Notes: generated by a model not told the origin, from the letters alone. A stretch of 64,000 bases of DNA from Sphingobacterium kitahiroshimense (GCF_025961315.1 NZ_JAOQNK010000001.1:1054001-1118000), one strand, 5' to 3'. Positions 55,409 through 64,000 are shown, counted from the first letter of the stretch. Made by a program: numbers and translations.

Positions 55409-55672
55409 ATGAATCAAGTAGAAGGAGAATATAAAGATATTGACACAAAGTACTTTTATTTAAATGCGGATCAAGCATTTAATCCATACACTTGGGAGTC
55501 CCCTATTATATGGAAAGGGACAGTTAACGGTAAAAGTGTAGAATTTGTTCAGATTGAGGATAGTGGAGATAGCATTACTTGTTTTGATTGGACTAATTTC
55601 CCGCAGGATTTAGAAGCAGCTAAACTAAAGATTGTCAAAGCGATTGATGATGCAATGAGAGTAATGGATTAA
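55409..55672 (+). CDS. small hypothetical protein
   Basis: 87 residues, acidic, no signal peptide (MNQVEGEYKDIDTKYFYLNA, WKGTVNGKSVEFVQIEDSGD, ending DDAMRVMD). 41 bp downstream of the DUF4145-like gene. No family recognised. It may be an accessory or immunity-type protein of the same operon; that is inference from position. Confidence 0.5.
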   Translation: MNQVEGEYKDIDTKYFYLNADQAFNPYTWESPIIWKGTVNGKSVEFVQIEDSGDSITCFDWTNFPQDLEAAKLKIVKAIDDAMRVMD

Positions 55673-55865
55673 TATTTATTATTTATACAACTTTATAATG
55701 TACACTCAGTTAATTGCAATAGTGATTTAAAAAATTTAAATCAATCTAAAGATACTAAAAGCTCTCCTTGGAGGGGCCGGTTTAAGCGGCGGTGGTTTGG
55801 TTTCGATTGTCCTAGTATTAACTCTAATTATTTACAAATACTTAAAACTTAGAAAGGGAAATCAT

Positions 55866-55982
55866 ATGAAACATAATAAAAATAAAACGACTATATCAAA
55901 TGTTGGAAACGCAGTAACAAAAACAATGTGGGCAATCGGGACATCCATCGCAGCTAACGCTGCGCCAAAATTAGTAAACTAA
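55866..55982 (+). CDS. very small protein with hydrophobic end
   Basis: 38 residues from ATG (MKHNKNKTTISNVGNAVTKT), with AAAGGGA ten bases upstream. It ends in an Ala/Ile-rich amphipathic stretch (MWAIGTSIAANAAPKLVN). The same frame is open upstream for about 45 codons with a glycine-rich hydrophobic sequence (LLGGAGLSGGGLVSIVLVLT) but no standard start codon, suggesting a truncated longer membrane protein. Weak call. Confidence 0.35.
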   Translation: MKHNKNKTTISNVGNAVTKTMWAIGTSIAANAAPKLVN

Positions 55983-55993
55983 TTATCAAAATT

Positions 55994-56227
55994 ATGACAA
56001 AACAGGACATATTAGATTCTATAAGAACATATCGAGAGGTATTCAACTCAGTTGAAAATAATGCTAATCTATCAGAGCACGAAATTATGGACAAATACTT
56101 TGGCTTCGAAGAAACAAGGTCTAGTGCAGATAATCACATTGTTTATGAATGTATGCGTATACACAAAAAGGATTTATTTAAAGAACTGCCTTCAGTATTA
56201 GATCACGTTTTTATTCTTAATAAATAG
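55994..56227 (+). CDS. small hypothetical protein
   Basis: 77 residues, acidic and helical (MTKQDILDSIRTYREVFNSV, ENNANLSEHEIMDKYFGFEE). 11 bp after the preceding small gene. No family recognised. Confidence 0.45.
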   Translation: MTKQDILDSIRTYREVFNSVENNANLSEHEIMDKYFGFEETRSSADNHIVYECMRIHKKDLFKELPSVLDHVFILNK

Positions 56228-56244
56228 AATACTTCAAAACTGCT

Positions 56245-56776
56245 TCAAATTTAGGAGAAACTCCTGCCACAAGGTTTTCGATCACGGATTATTGGGTGGT
56301 ATATTGCTATATAATCGCTTATATAAAATTAGAAAATATAAGAAACAAATACAGGAAGAAAAGCTTTTTTGGGATCGAAAGCTCATCTATCAATATAATA
56401 TGGCAGCCAATGCTATTACACTTCACAATATGTGGATACCGGAAAAAAAAGATGAGGAAATATACAATAAGTTTGGATTACAGTCTCCAAGCTCTCATAG
56501 GATTAAAAAGAATAAAATTTAAAGATTTTCCTTTATTTTATCTTTTAGGTATTGTAGATACAATAGAACCCCTAAAAGCCTTTGAAGATAGCGCGTTCGA
56601 CTCTACATATGTTCTCAATAACCTGGACATCGAATTAACTTCGCGCTCTTTTACATAATAAGGTAGGTTCTGAATTGGCATTCTACAATTTCACAGATCA
56701 GCTTCGCTTTTTTGACAATTGGCTTGATCTTGATTACACGAAAACTGAAACCTCCTTCACCATTACATTTCACTAA
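56245..56776 (+). pseudogene. frameshifted remnant of an HD-like conserved protein
   Basis: Three frames in sequence carry one conserved protein: FDHGLLGGILLYNRLYKIRK and YNMAANAITLHNMWIPEKKD in the first, then FKDFPLFYLLGIVDTIEPLK and NNLDIELTSRSFT in the second, then FYNFTDQLRFFDNWLDLDYT ending at TAA near 56776. The DHG and LHN motifs and the LLGIVDTIEP segment belong to a conserved HD-like hydrolase family as I recall it. The N terminus is missing and two frameshifts break it, so it is not functional. Confidence 0.65.
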
Positions 56777-56850
56777 TTGGAGAATTGTTAGTACACAAAT
56801 ACTGAACATAAAAAAAATTCTTAGTTTAAAGTTTTTTATATCTTTATTTC

Positions 56851-57633
56851 CTATTTCCCAAGGTCCAAAGCTTCAAGTTTAGGTATTCGTAGGTATTCCA
56901 ATACTAAAGCCAAATCATAATCGATACTATTTATTGTGTAATAATTTTGTCCCTCGTTAGGAAGATCATACCATTTTTTGTATTCATAATACCAACTTTG
57001 AAATAAATCAATTTTAGTAATAATTGTATTATCAATGTTATCAACAAAAAGCTTAGTAAAAAAGTCTCTATCGTCTTCTGATAGGTTATTATTAGTATTG
57101 ATAATTTTGTAATATACCTCCAGTTCTTTATTAAAAAATGATAGTATTCGCGAATGATTACCTATACGACTAGTCGTTTCCACATTTATTAAAGAAATAT
57201 TATTTACAGTTATTTTTTTTAGACTTTCATTATATAGACTTAAATAGGAATACTTAAATGAAAATTCTCCTAAATTTTCTATTTCCTCGATATTAAACCT
57301 TTTATTGGTATATTCCAACTGTTTATATATAAGCTCCATTACCCTAGTAAAATCACCATCTTTTTTATCATCTTTTATTTGCTTAGCTTGCATACGAATT
57401 ACCTCTCTTTGAGCTTCATAAGTAACAAACACAAAAATAACTGTTAAAATATTAATTCCTAGTGAAATAAAAGCAATTACAGCATTAATACTGTTGTATC
57501 CGTTAATATCATCTATAATACCCTTCCAATGACAATAAACAGCTAAACCAATACCAAGAAAACCAAATAAAACTAAAAATACAAGTCGTAAATTTTGATT
57601 TTTAGTCTTTTTCTCAAAAATCTTTTCTTCCAT
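56851..57633 (-). CDS. putative phage abortive-infection (Abi-like) membrane protein
   Basis: 260 residues. Two membrane helices near 17-33 and 47-69 (LVFLVLFGFLGIGLAVYCHW, VIAFISLGINILTVIFVFVT) are followed by a charged helix (EAQREVIRMQAKQIKDDKKD) and a cytoplasmic domain with FTRVMELIYKQLEYTNKRFN. This layout matches the two-helix putative phage abortive infection proteins, which are thought to disrupt the membrane on infection. It is divergent from the PARIS genes and next to a decayed gene. The assignment rests on layout and short motifs. Confidence 0.5.
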   Translation of the reverse strand: MEEKIFEKKTKNQNLRLVFLVLFGFLGIGLAVYCHWKGIIDDINGYNSINAVIAFISLGINILTVIFVFVTYEAQREVIRMQAKQIKDDKKDGDFTRVMELIYKQLEYTNKRFNIEEIENLGEFSFKYSYLSLYNESLKKITVNNISLINVETTSRIGNHSRILSFFNKELEVYYKIINTNNNLSEDDRDFFTKLFVDNIDNTIITKIDLFQSWYYEYKKWYDLPNEGQNYYTINSIDYDLALVLEYLRIPKLEALDLGK

Positions 57634-57836
57634 AAATAATATAAGGTTAATTTGAAAATTTCACAAAGATAAGAATTTATTAAATTACAAAATTGATAAT
57701 ACTCTCACAACTTAAATAATTTTATTAAAAATACGGCTTACCACAGAACTAATGATATTTTTTATTAAATTTATACTGAAAATAAAACACTAAAATCTAT
57801 TATACGAACGAAATATTTCTTTCAATAATCAAAAAA

Positions 57837-59204
57837 ATGATAAAAACAAGAATCTCTCGCTTTAAAATAACAAAACTATTTGGATATCAAGATGTTGATA
57901 TAGATTTCAATGACCGATATAAAATTTTAATTGGTGAAAACGGTTTAGGAAAAACGACAATTCTTAATGCACTATATTTTCTACTAGATAAAAAATTCAG
58001 GAAGTTAAATAATCTAAAATTTGAATCTATAGAACTAATTTTCAGTAATAAATCAAAAATTTCTTTCACAAAAAACGATTTAAATTTTTATATTAATGGT
58101 AGGAGTCAAAATCAAGAAAGTCATTTTTTTCAAATCCTGAAAGATAAAATAAAAAAAGACGATGTCGAAATCATGAAAAAAATTATTCTAAATAAGAATG
58201 AGGATGTACATAAACGTCTAGAAGTAACGCAATATTTAAAAAAAATTAACCTCAATATAGGAGCGCCTTCAAAATTTATTTATGAAAATATAAATAAATT
58301 CATTAGTGAATTTGAAGCAATAAATTTTCAAACTGTAATTGATACTTTAGATAATAATATTACGTCAAAAATATTATACTTCCCTACGTACAGAAGAATT
58401 GAATCACACTTCGAGAATTTAAATCCTCAACAGGTATCGCAACAAAGTATATTATTATGGGGAGACGAAGACCATAAAGACAATTCAAATTTTGATGATA
58501 ATTTAAAATTTGGAATGCAAGATGTTAAAGCTAGAATCGAGTATTTAACTGAAGAAATCAGAGAAATGTCTCTCAAAGGATTTTCAAAAATTACTGGAGA
58601 TTTATTAAGCCAGCTTTCAAATGAATTTAAAAACTATAAGCTTAAAAATAAATTTGACCAAAAAAAACTCCAAATCATTTTAGATAGGGTTGGACATTCT
58701 ATAAACAATAATGATAAGCAGAATATCAAAGATTATATTCATTCCGGCAATAAGAGTAATAAAGGCTTATTATATTTAATCGACAAATTAATTGATCTTT
58801 ACAATCAACAGGAAACCTTAGATGTTGCAATAAAGAAATTTGCAGACACTTGCAATATGTACTTGAATTTAAAAAGATTTATCTATGATGAAAGTTCAAT
58901 CTCTTTGAAAATACAACGAGACTCATCCACAGATGAGATTGAATTAGAACAATTATCTTCTGGGGAAAAGCAAATTGTATCACTTTTTTCTAAAATTCAT
59001 CTTGAATTAGATAAATCATTTATAATACTTTTTGATGAGCCAGAATTATCTCTTTCAATATATTGGCAACAGAGGCTACTTACTGACATCTTAGATTCTA
59101 ATAAATGTAATTTTTTACTTACGGTAACTCACTCACCATTTATTTATGATAACGATATGCAGAATTATGCTTATGGTCTAACTGATTATATTAAATTCGA
59201 TTAA
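57837..59204 (+). CDS. ariA: PARIS-type AAA ATPase AriA
   Basis: 455 residues, typical for AriA. Walker A GENGLGKTT at residues 33-41 with the invariant Lys at 39; ABC-type signature LSSGEKQ near 373-379; Walker B FIILFDEPE near 395-403; His switch VTHSPF near 430. In PARIS, AriA forms a propeller-like scaffold that senses phage anti-restriction or similar trigger proteins and releases AriB. Its stop overlaps the AriB start (TAATG). The gene is very AT-rich. Confidence 0.78.
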   Translation: MIKTRISRFKITKLFGYQDVDIDFNDRYKILIGENGLGKTTILNALYFLLDKKFRKLNNLKFESIELIFSNKSKISFTKNDLNFYINGRSQNQESHFFQILKDKIKKDDVEIMKKIILNKNEDVHKRLEVTQYLKKINLNIGAPSKFIYENINKFISEFEAINFQTVIDTLDNNITSKILYFPTYRRIESHFENLNPQQVSQQSILLWGDEDHKDNSNFDDNLKFGMQDVKARIEYLTEEIREMSLKGFSKITGDLLSQLSNEFKNYKLKNKFDQKKLQIILDRVGHSINNNDKQNIKDYIHSGNKSNKGLLYLIDKLIDLYNQQETLDVAIKKFADTCNMYLNLKRFIYDESSISLKIQRDSSTDEIELEQLSSGEKQIVSLFSKIHLELDKSFIILFDEPELSLSIYWQQRLLTDILDSNKCNFLLTVTHSPFIYDNDMQNYAYGLTDYIKFD

Positions 59205-60088
59205 TGCAACCAAAAGAATTATTACAGCAGACACAATCTCCCCAGGTTGCATTTCATAGATTCATTCTTTTGCATCGTAAACATAAAACTGATTTATTTT
59301 GTTTTTTTGAAGGATCTGATTCTCAATATTATTTCCCCCGAATTAATAATTACAATGAAAACAATCATACAATTGTTTGTGGAAATAAGAAAAGTGTTTT
59401 AGAATCCTATGAAATTATTAAGAAGAAGTACCCTATTTATAAAACAGTTTTTTTTATAGATTCAGATTTTGATGATCCAATACAAAAAAAAGATTTGTAC
59501 GTAACTTTTGGATATTCAATTGAAAATTTTTATTGCACTGTGGATGTTTTAAGCAGAATTTTAAAAAATGAATTTTTTTTAAAAATATCAGATAAGGAAT
59601 ATCTAGATGCAATAAATACGTTTAATAAAAGACAACAAGAATTTCATGATGCAACATCCTTATTTAATTTATGGTACTATTCCGCGAAATTGAAAGCAAG
59701 AAACAATTCAACTATTGTAAAAGCTTGTCTAAATGATATTTTTATTAAAGAATTTATTCAATTTAAATTTGATTCCATTACTTGGAACTATACGTTAAAT
59801 GATATTAAAATAAAATTTCCAGAAGCAATCGATATTTCAGAAGAGGATTTAAATGCTAACAGAACTGATTTTTATAGTAAGGATCCAGTTTTCAGATTTA
59901 GAGGGAAATATCAATTTGAATTCATGTTGAAATTTATTAATTATTTGATTAATGATGCAAATAATGCCAAAACAATTTTAAAAAAGAAAACAAAATTTAA
60001 AATTGATACTGCAATTGCTTTATCACAGTTATCTCAATATGCGGAAACAACAAAATGCCTAAAAGACTTTTTAAATATTTGTGCATAA
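59204..60088 (+). CDS. ariB: PARIS-type DUF4435 effector nuclease AriB
   Basis: 294 residues of the DUF4435 (TOPRIM-like) family. The acidic residue E36 in LFCFFEGSDSQYYFPRI and the cluster FFIDSDFDD near 84-91 supply the metal-binding site. YSIENFYC near 104-111 is also diagnostic. In characterised systems AriB is a nuclease that cleaves host tRNA after release from AriA and aborts infection. It is translationally coupled to AriA. An IS256-family remnant begins 10 bp after its stop, so the extreme C terminus may have been trimmed. Confidence 0.75.
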   Translation: MQPKELLQQTQSPQVAFHRFILLHRKHKTDLFCFFEGSDSQYYFPRINNYNENNHTIVCGNKKSVLESYEIIKKKYPIYKTVFFIDSDFDDPIQKKDLYVTFGYSIENFYCTVDVLSRILKNEFFLKISDKEYLDAINTFNKRQQEFHDATSLFNLWYYSAKLKARNNSTIVKACLNDIFIKEFIQFKFDSITWNYTLNDIKIKFPEAIDISEEDLNANRTDFYSKDPVFRFRGKYQFEFMLKFINYLINDANNAKTILKKKTKFKIDTAIALSQLSQYAETTKCLKDFLNICA

Positions 60089-60097
60089 AAATAATAA

Positions 60098-60370
60098 GGG
60101 AGTGTAACTCAAACTGTGTCATTGGATAATTAACCTAATCCTAAAAGCCTCTATCTAGCTTGAGCCTATCTCCAAATTTAATATAAAGTTGAGATATCGT
60201 CAAGCCTCAGTTGTGCATTGGCATTGTCCACTTTTTAGAAATGTCCCTTATTATCAAGAACATCAACTTCATAAGAGCCTGCTCAGAACTGAATGCACCT
60301 TTAGTCTTCGTGATTTTACGTACCTGACGGTGCATTCCTTCAATAGGATTAAAAGTATAATGTAACTTGT
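60098..60370 (-). mobile_element. IS256-family remnant (3' part of transposase and one terminal inverted repeat)
   Basis: The minus strand reads FNPIEGMHRQVRKITKTKGA, LMKLMFLIIRDI and then WTMPMHN, an in-frame stop and GLTISQLYIKFGDRLKL, the C-terminal part of an IS256 (mutator) transposase. GGGAGTGTAACTCAAACTGT at 60098-60117 is the probable terminal repeat. Everything upstream of the IEG motif, including two catalytic aspartates, is gone. The rest of 60089-60517 is AT-rich and holds the promoter of the zeta-like gene. Confidence 0.85.
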
Positions 60371-60517
60371 ATAAATAATTTAAAAATATATTGTGAAAAA
60401 CTTAAATTTATTACAGGAATAAAAAAACTACCCTTAACTTTGTGTAATAAAAAAAACACTTTAAAACTTAAAGATTATCGACTCACGAATATCGACTTAT
60501 TTATATCAATAATTTAG

Positions 60518-61438
60518 ATGGCAAATAAAACAAGTAGGCCCTTAAATAATTTTGAACTGGTAGAACATTTCTTACAGAATGCTCTTTCAATCAATATTGA
60601 AGATGACAAAATGTACGAAATAGTTTGTCAGGTGGTTTCAACGGAGCTTAATATTGAAAATTTTGATGAATCTCTTATAAGCTTAAATAGCAAATCCTAT
60701 AGAATTAATAAGTACAGGAAAGATTCTCAAAGACTACTCCTTCAAAAGCGAATTGTAGCGGAACTACTGATCGAAACAAGATTAGAGAACGATGAAGACA
60801 TAGTACTTGGAAAGGGAGGAGCTTTTCCTTTAAAACCTGTGAAAACGGACCGTAATGCTTTTATAGTAATTGGTCTACCCGCATCAGGGAAATCAGGTAT
60901 TTCCAATATTATTGCAGATGAATATGGTGCTATTATATTAGATTCAGATTATGCTAAAAGAAAATTACCTGAATTTTCTGCTCTACCTTTTGGTGCAACT
61001 TTGGTACATGAAGAATCAGATAAAATAATTTTTAGCAGTAATAATAAAGATTCTTTTAAATCATTATTTGAACATTGCATTGAAACTGGTGCTAATATAG
61101 TGCTACCAAAAATAGGGAGTAATTTGACAGGAATAATCACTTTAATTGAAATTTTGAAAAAATCAAACTATTTTGTACATTTAACATTAGTAGAACTAGA
61201 TAGAGTTAAAGCATCTCAACGTGCTTTAACTCGATTTAATGAATCAAGAAGATATGTACCTTTAGGATTAATTTTTGACACTTATGCAAATAATCCAACA
61301 ACAACGTTCTATAAGATTATCACTTATAATAACAGTGACCTAGAAAGTTATGGTTGTATTTCAACCGATGTAAAGAAAGATGAAAAACCTAAGAAAGTTC
61401 TTTTATATGGAAATAACCCTGCAAAACTATTTAAATAG
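60518..61438 (+). CDS. zeta-toxin-like nucleotide kinase
   Basis: 306 residues. A helical N-terminal domain (1-110) precedes a zeta-type kinase: Walker A GLPASGKS near 119-126, catalytic-type Asp in ILDSDYAKRKLPEF, and the basic RALTRFNESRRYVPLG segment. Zeta toxins phosphorylate UDP-N-acetylglucosamine or nucleotides and poison cell-wall synthesis. The N-terminal extension could be a built-in regulatory part. It lies downstream of PARIS and the IS256 relic. The following 74-residue gene may be its partner. Confidence 0.72.
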   Translation: MANKTSRPLNNFELVEHFLQNALSINIEDDKMYEIVCQVVSTELNIENFDESLISLNSKSYRINKYRKDSQRLLLQKRIVAELLIETRLENDEDIVLGKGGAFPLKPVKTDRNAFIVIGLPASGKSGISNIIADEYGAIILDSDYAKRKLPEFSALPFGATLVHEESDKIIFSSNNKDSFKSLFEHCIETGANIVLPKIGSNLTGIITLIEILKKSNYFVHLTLVELDRVKASQRALTRFNESRRYVPLGLIFDTYANNPTTTFYKIITYNNSDLESYGCISTDVKKDEKPKKVLLYGNNPAKLFK

Positions 61439-61446
61439 ATTAAGAT

Positions 61447-61671
61447 ATGAGAAATAAAAGAGAAAATAAAGAGGAAAGGAAAAATAAAGAACTATCTGAA
61501 TATCCTGTTATATATTCTTATATATATGAACGTGAAATAGATGATATAAAACGACTTGCAGATCAAATAAAAACTATTAAAAGTAAAATAAAGGCATTAC
61601 CCACTAATAATAAAACAATAATTCGTTATACAGTTGAAGATGGGAAAGTCGTCCCAGTTTACGAAGAATAA
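61447..61671 (+). CDS. small charged protein after the zeta-like kinase
   Basis: 74 residues, very Lys/Glu-rich start (MRNKRENKEERKNKELSEYP), predicted helix (YEREIDDIKRLADQIKTIKS), ending in VPVYEE. It starts 8 bp after the kinase stop, so the two form an operon. An antitoxin is possible by position; no antitoxin motif is seen. Confidence 0.5.
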   Translation: MRNKRENKEERKNKELSEYPVIYSYIYEREIDDIKRLADQIKTIKSKIKALPTNNKTIIRYTVEDGKVVPVYEE

Positions 61672-61733
61672 TTACTATATCATTAACATTTTGAAGCAGT
61701 AAAGTACTACCAACCATTATTACCAACAATCGA

Positions 61734-63725
61734 CTAGTTCATCGGATAAATTTTGGCTTTTCTAGATTGTTTAACATCGATAATAATACATTTTTCCATT
61801 TTTGCATTATTAGTATTGTCAAAATATTTCTGGTGAACTCTATTTCCTTCAACAAGAGACTCATGAAAATTACTCTCAGAAATATAAGTCATTTCCAAAA
61901 AAACTGAGAAATTATCAAATTTGACTCCTAAGTAAGAATGTTCCGGAACAATTATTATCTGGGGATTATATCCTAATTTCTCCAAACAACTAGCCATCAA
62001 AACTACCAAATCAATACAATTACCTCCACCATTTGCAACTGTATTGTCCGGAAGATGTACTTTTTGGTGAAGTGAAGTAAGACCTTTGTATAAACTAAAT
62101 GTTTTAGATACATATTTCACTTTTGAAGAGATTACATCATAAAGTGCCTTTATTTCTTTCATAATGTTATCCGGTTCTTGTGACATTCCTTCTAAACCAC
62201 CTACCGCTTCTACAGCTTCATTTATTAAACTTTCAATAGATACAGAATTAGGTGTTACCCACCGAGCAAGAAATGAATAAAAATAATATTTATATGCCTT
62301 TCCCAGATCCTCGCTATCGTATACAAAGGTTTCTTTTGGTAAGCAATTTAAGTTTTTTGACTCTTCATAGATTAATTCATTATCATAAAAAACCTCAACA
62401 AAAAACTGAACTGCTGTGTGCTCATTTAATTCAGATAATTTAGTTTCATTTAAAATCGGAAAAAGTGGTAAACTCAAAGTTTCTAAAGGTGATAAATAAA
62501 TAGTTTCTACACATCTCTCAGATAAACTTTTGATTTCGAAAATAACTTTTATTTTTTTAATTTCCATGCTCATATTTGCTAAAATTAAGAGTATGGGTGA
62601 ATATTTTCCTTTATAGACTTCTCGTAAGATATTAAAATAGGCCGATACAATATCATCTGAATTAAAAAGAACATTAATTGATATGTCAGACTTGTTTCTC
62701 AAAAAGAAGAAATAATCATTATATAAATATTCGTCATAGTGATAAGGACTAGATAAATCTAAAATATTATTTTTAACATATCCACCATGAAATTGATTTT
62801 TAAAATTTTCTTCTAAAGGTATTTCCCATAATCTATCAATTTTCTGCTCACCAAAAGTCTGTAGAGCCAAAAAAGAATCCTCACTTATAGAAAATGAACT
62901 AGATTTATTTAGAATAAACTTTTCTACAATCACTTTTTTGTATGGTAGGAAAAACCCTAAATACAATAATGATTTTTTTTCTTCTTTTACAACTATATCT
63001 GTATTATCGATCTGAAAGGATATTTTATAATCAAATTTTGTATTAAGCTCTGCCCAAAAAACATCATTTTTCTTGGATGCAAGCCTTCCTTCATTAACCA
63101 CACCCGTCACGAAATTCGAATTAAATTCAGGTTTATCTCGCACATCAATTTTCTTCATCGAAGATTTTGAATATGGTAACCAAACGTTTAAACTGTAAGA
63201 GGTCTTAACTAATGACAAACTAGATTCCCCGTACTTGCTTTTGGATTCTACGAAATTACATGTGCTACCGACAGCAGTTGACATTATGATAAGTGGTGCA
63301 AGAATTTTATCATTTCTAATTATTACATTTGAAGTCGGGATTTTCCATCGATCTTTAATATAAACTTCATTTCCAAGCTCCCGATCTCCAGCTAATTTAA
63401 ATTGAATTGATACTATAGCTTTATTAAAATCCAGAAGATCAATCTTTAATTCTTTTACAGTACAAGTAATAACATCAAATAAATTTGGTAAAAATAACGG
63501 AACCTCAAATTTTGTTGTTATCCCACTTGGTAACATCACTAACTCTGTTTTCTGTGAATTATAAGGAACATAATTTACAGATTCATTTGGAAAATATTCA
63601 CATTCTGTATTGCAAAATGTCCAAGAACGTTTTTCTCCACAACACTTGCTGCAAATCAACTGTCCCGATGTCATACATCTCCTTTTACCTTTCACTTTTT
63701 GACATTCTGCACAATTACTTATCAT
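61734..63725 (-). CDS. zinc-cluster protein with C-terminal transglutaminase-like domain
   Basis: 663 residues. The N terminus holds eight cysteines (C5, C8, C17, C25, C28, C29, C38, C42), a predicted zinc cluster. A long beta-rich middle (60-490) follows without a known name. The C-terminal transglutaminase-like fold near 540-640 has the Cys in NGGGNCIDLVVLMASCLEKL (about residue 570) and His in PEHSYLGVKF. In this family similar domains occur as proteases in large defence-linked proteins. A cut or crosslink function triggered by an N-terminal sensor is inferred. It converges with the zeta-like operon. Confidence 0.6.
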   Translation of the reverse strand: MISNCAECQKVKGKRRCMTSGQLICSKCCGEKRSWTFCNTECEYFPNESVNYVPYNSQKTELVMLPSGITTKFEVPLFLPNLFDVITCTVKELKIDLLDFNKAIVSIQFKLAGDRELGNEVYIKDRWKIPTSNVIIRNDKILAPLIIMSTAVGSTCNFVESKSKYGESSLSLVKTSYSLNVWLPYSKSSMKKIDVRDKPEFNSNFVTGVVNEGRLASKKNDVFWAELNTKFDYKISFQIDNTDIVVKEEKKSLLYLGFFLPYKKVIVEKFILNKSSSFSISEDSFLALQTFGEQKIDRLWEIPLEENFKNQFHGGYVKNNILDLSSPYHYDEYLYNDYFFFLRNKSDISINVLFNSDDIVSAYFNILREVYKGKYSPILLILANMSMEIKKIKVIFEIKSLSERCVETIYLSPLETLSLPLFPILNETKLSELNEHTAVQFFVEVFYDNELIYEESKNLNCLPKETFVYDSEDLGKAYKYYFYSFLARWVTPNSVSIESLINEAVEAVGGLEGMSQEPDNIMKEIKALYDVISSKVKYVSKTFSLYKGLTSLHQKVHLPDNTVANGGGNCIDLVVLMASCLEKLGYNPQIIIVPEHSYLGVKFDNFSVFLEMTYISESNFHESLVEGNRVHQKYFDNTNNAKMEKCIIIDVKQSRKAKIYPMN

Positions 63726-63789
63726 AAAAATATTATTAGACCTTCGATGCTTAATTTGTTTGCTTTCTTGAAATTTCTGTAATCTTACC

Positions 63790-64000
63790 CTAAATAACTA
63801 CACCCAAAACTAAAAAATTCCAATCAGATTTGCTATTGTTATCCTGTTGGAATGTGGGAAACTCGGAGAGTTTTCCATATTTCAATAGGAACTCTGTCGG
63901 AGTCAATTGTCCTAATGAGGAATGAGGCCTTATATTATTGTACATCCAAGCCCATGCATTTGCATATTTTCTAACCTCAGAAAGATTATCAAACATAAAA
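63790..64000 (-). mobile_element. IS3-family transposase, C-terminal part (continues beyond window)
   Basis: Reads FDNLSEVRKYANAWAWMYNN, IRPHSSLGQLTPTEFLLKYG, the end of an IS3-family integrase-core (OrfB). The IRPHSSLG-x-TP motif with the upstream region off the window edge is characteristic. The element's other end and OrfA were not seen. The start is outside, so it is partial. Confidence 0.85.

Noticed and set aside
1..64000. tRNA, rRNA and known riboswitches
   Set aside because: I found no cloverleaf with a CCA-type context, no rRNA-like stretch and no recognisable riboswitch core. A covariance-model scan would be needed to exclude them.

Overview
The window looks like the chromosome of a member of the Bacteroidota, most likely Sphingobacterium or a close relative in the Sphingobacteriaceae. 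The evidence is the dense set of Bacteroidota-type genes: FecI/FecR/STN-TonB receptor operon, SusC/SusD pair, LytTR two-component system, OMP beta-barrel proteins, and DUF4974 and DUF5675 proteins. AT-rich coding, TAnnTTTG promoters and few Shine-Dalgarno sequences agree. The species was not determined.

Layout. (1) 1-4940: the start of a giant alpha-2-macroglobulin-like surface protein with an embedded TonB-plug domain, cut by the window edge. (2) 5.2-10.7 kb: an iron-uptake operon (ECF sigma, FecR anti-sigma, STN/TonB siderophore receptor, PepSY membrane protein). (3) 10.8-19.7 kb: two copies of a recent 830-bp duplication, one of which has cut a transaldolase gene in two. Between them lie an Rpn-type nuclease, a LytTR two-component system and a TonB-related barrel protein. 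(4) 19.7-35.3 kb: an accessory stretch of AraC/HxlR regulators beside small redox enzymes (aldo/keto reductase, quinone reductase, SDRs, a decayed Old Yellow Enzyme), another barrel receptor, a lipoprotein and a methyltransferase. (5) 35.4-38.4 kb: a small phage-like cassette (holin-like protein, tail-charged small protein, DUF5675 protein), with decayed relatives at 12.1, 29.7-30.2 and 31.75 kb. (6) 38.4-43.2 kb: regulators of unknown targets. (7) 43.4-51.1 kb: a run of hairpins, two tandem 74-residue two-cysteine proteins, and convergently a TlpA-like/SusD/SusC operon. (8) 51.6-64 kb: a markedly AT-rich island with XRE-like regulators, a zinc-ribbon/winged-helix pair, an HD-like pseudogene, an Abi-like membrane protein, a PARIS-type pair (AriA ATPase + DUF4435 AriB), a zeta-toxin-like kinase, a zinc-cluster/transglutaminase-like protein, and IS256 and IS3 family remnants.

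How the parts work together. The iron operon is a classical transenvelope signalling unit. The SusC/SusD/TlpA operon should import an unidentified ligand and process it with periplasmic thiol chemistry. The terminal island looks like a defence island; PARIS is the only part that matches a characterised system. The best candidates for undescribed biology are the 74-residue tandem peptides with the hairpin array, the zinc-ribbon/DUF4145-like gene pair, the zinc-cluster/transglutaminase protein, and the 11-bp iterated repeat array at 37978-38086. All calls are from reading the sequence; no database search was run.
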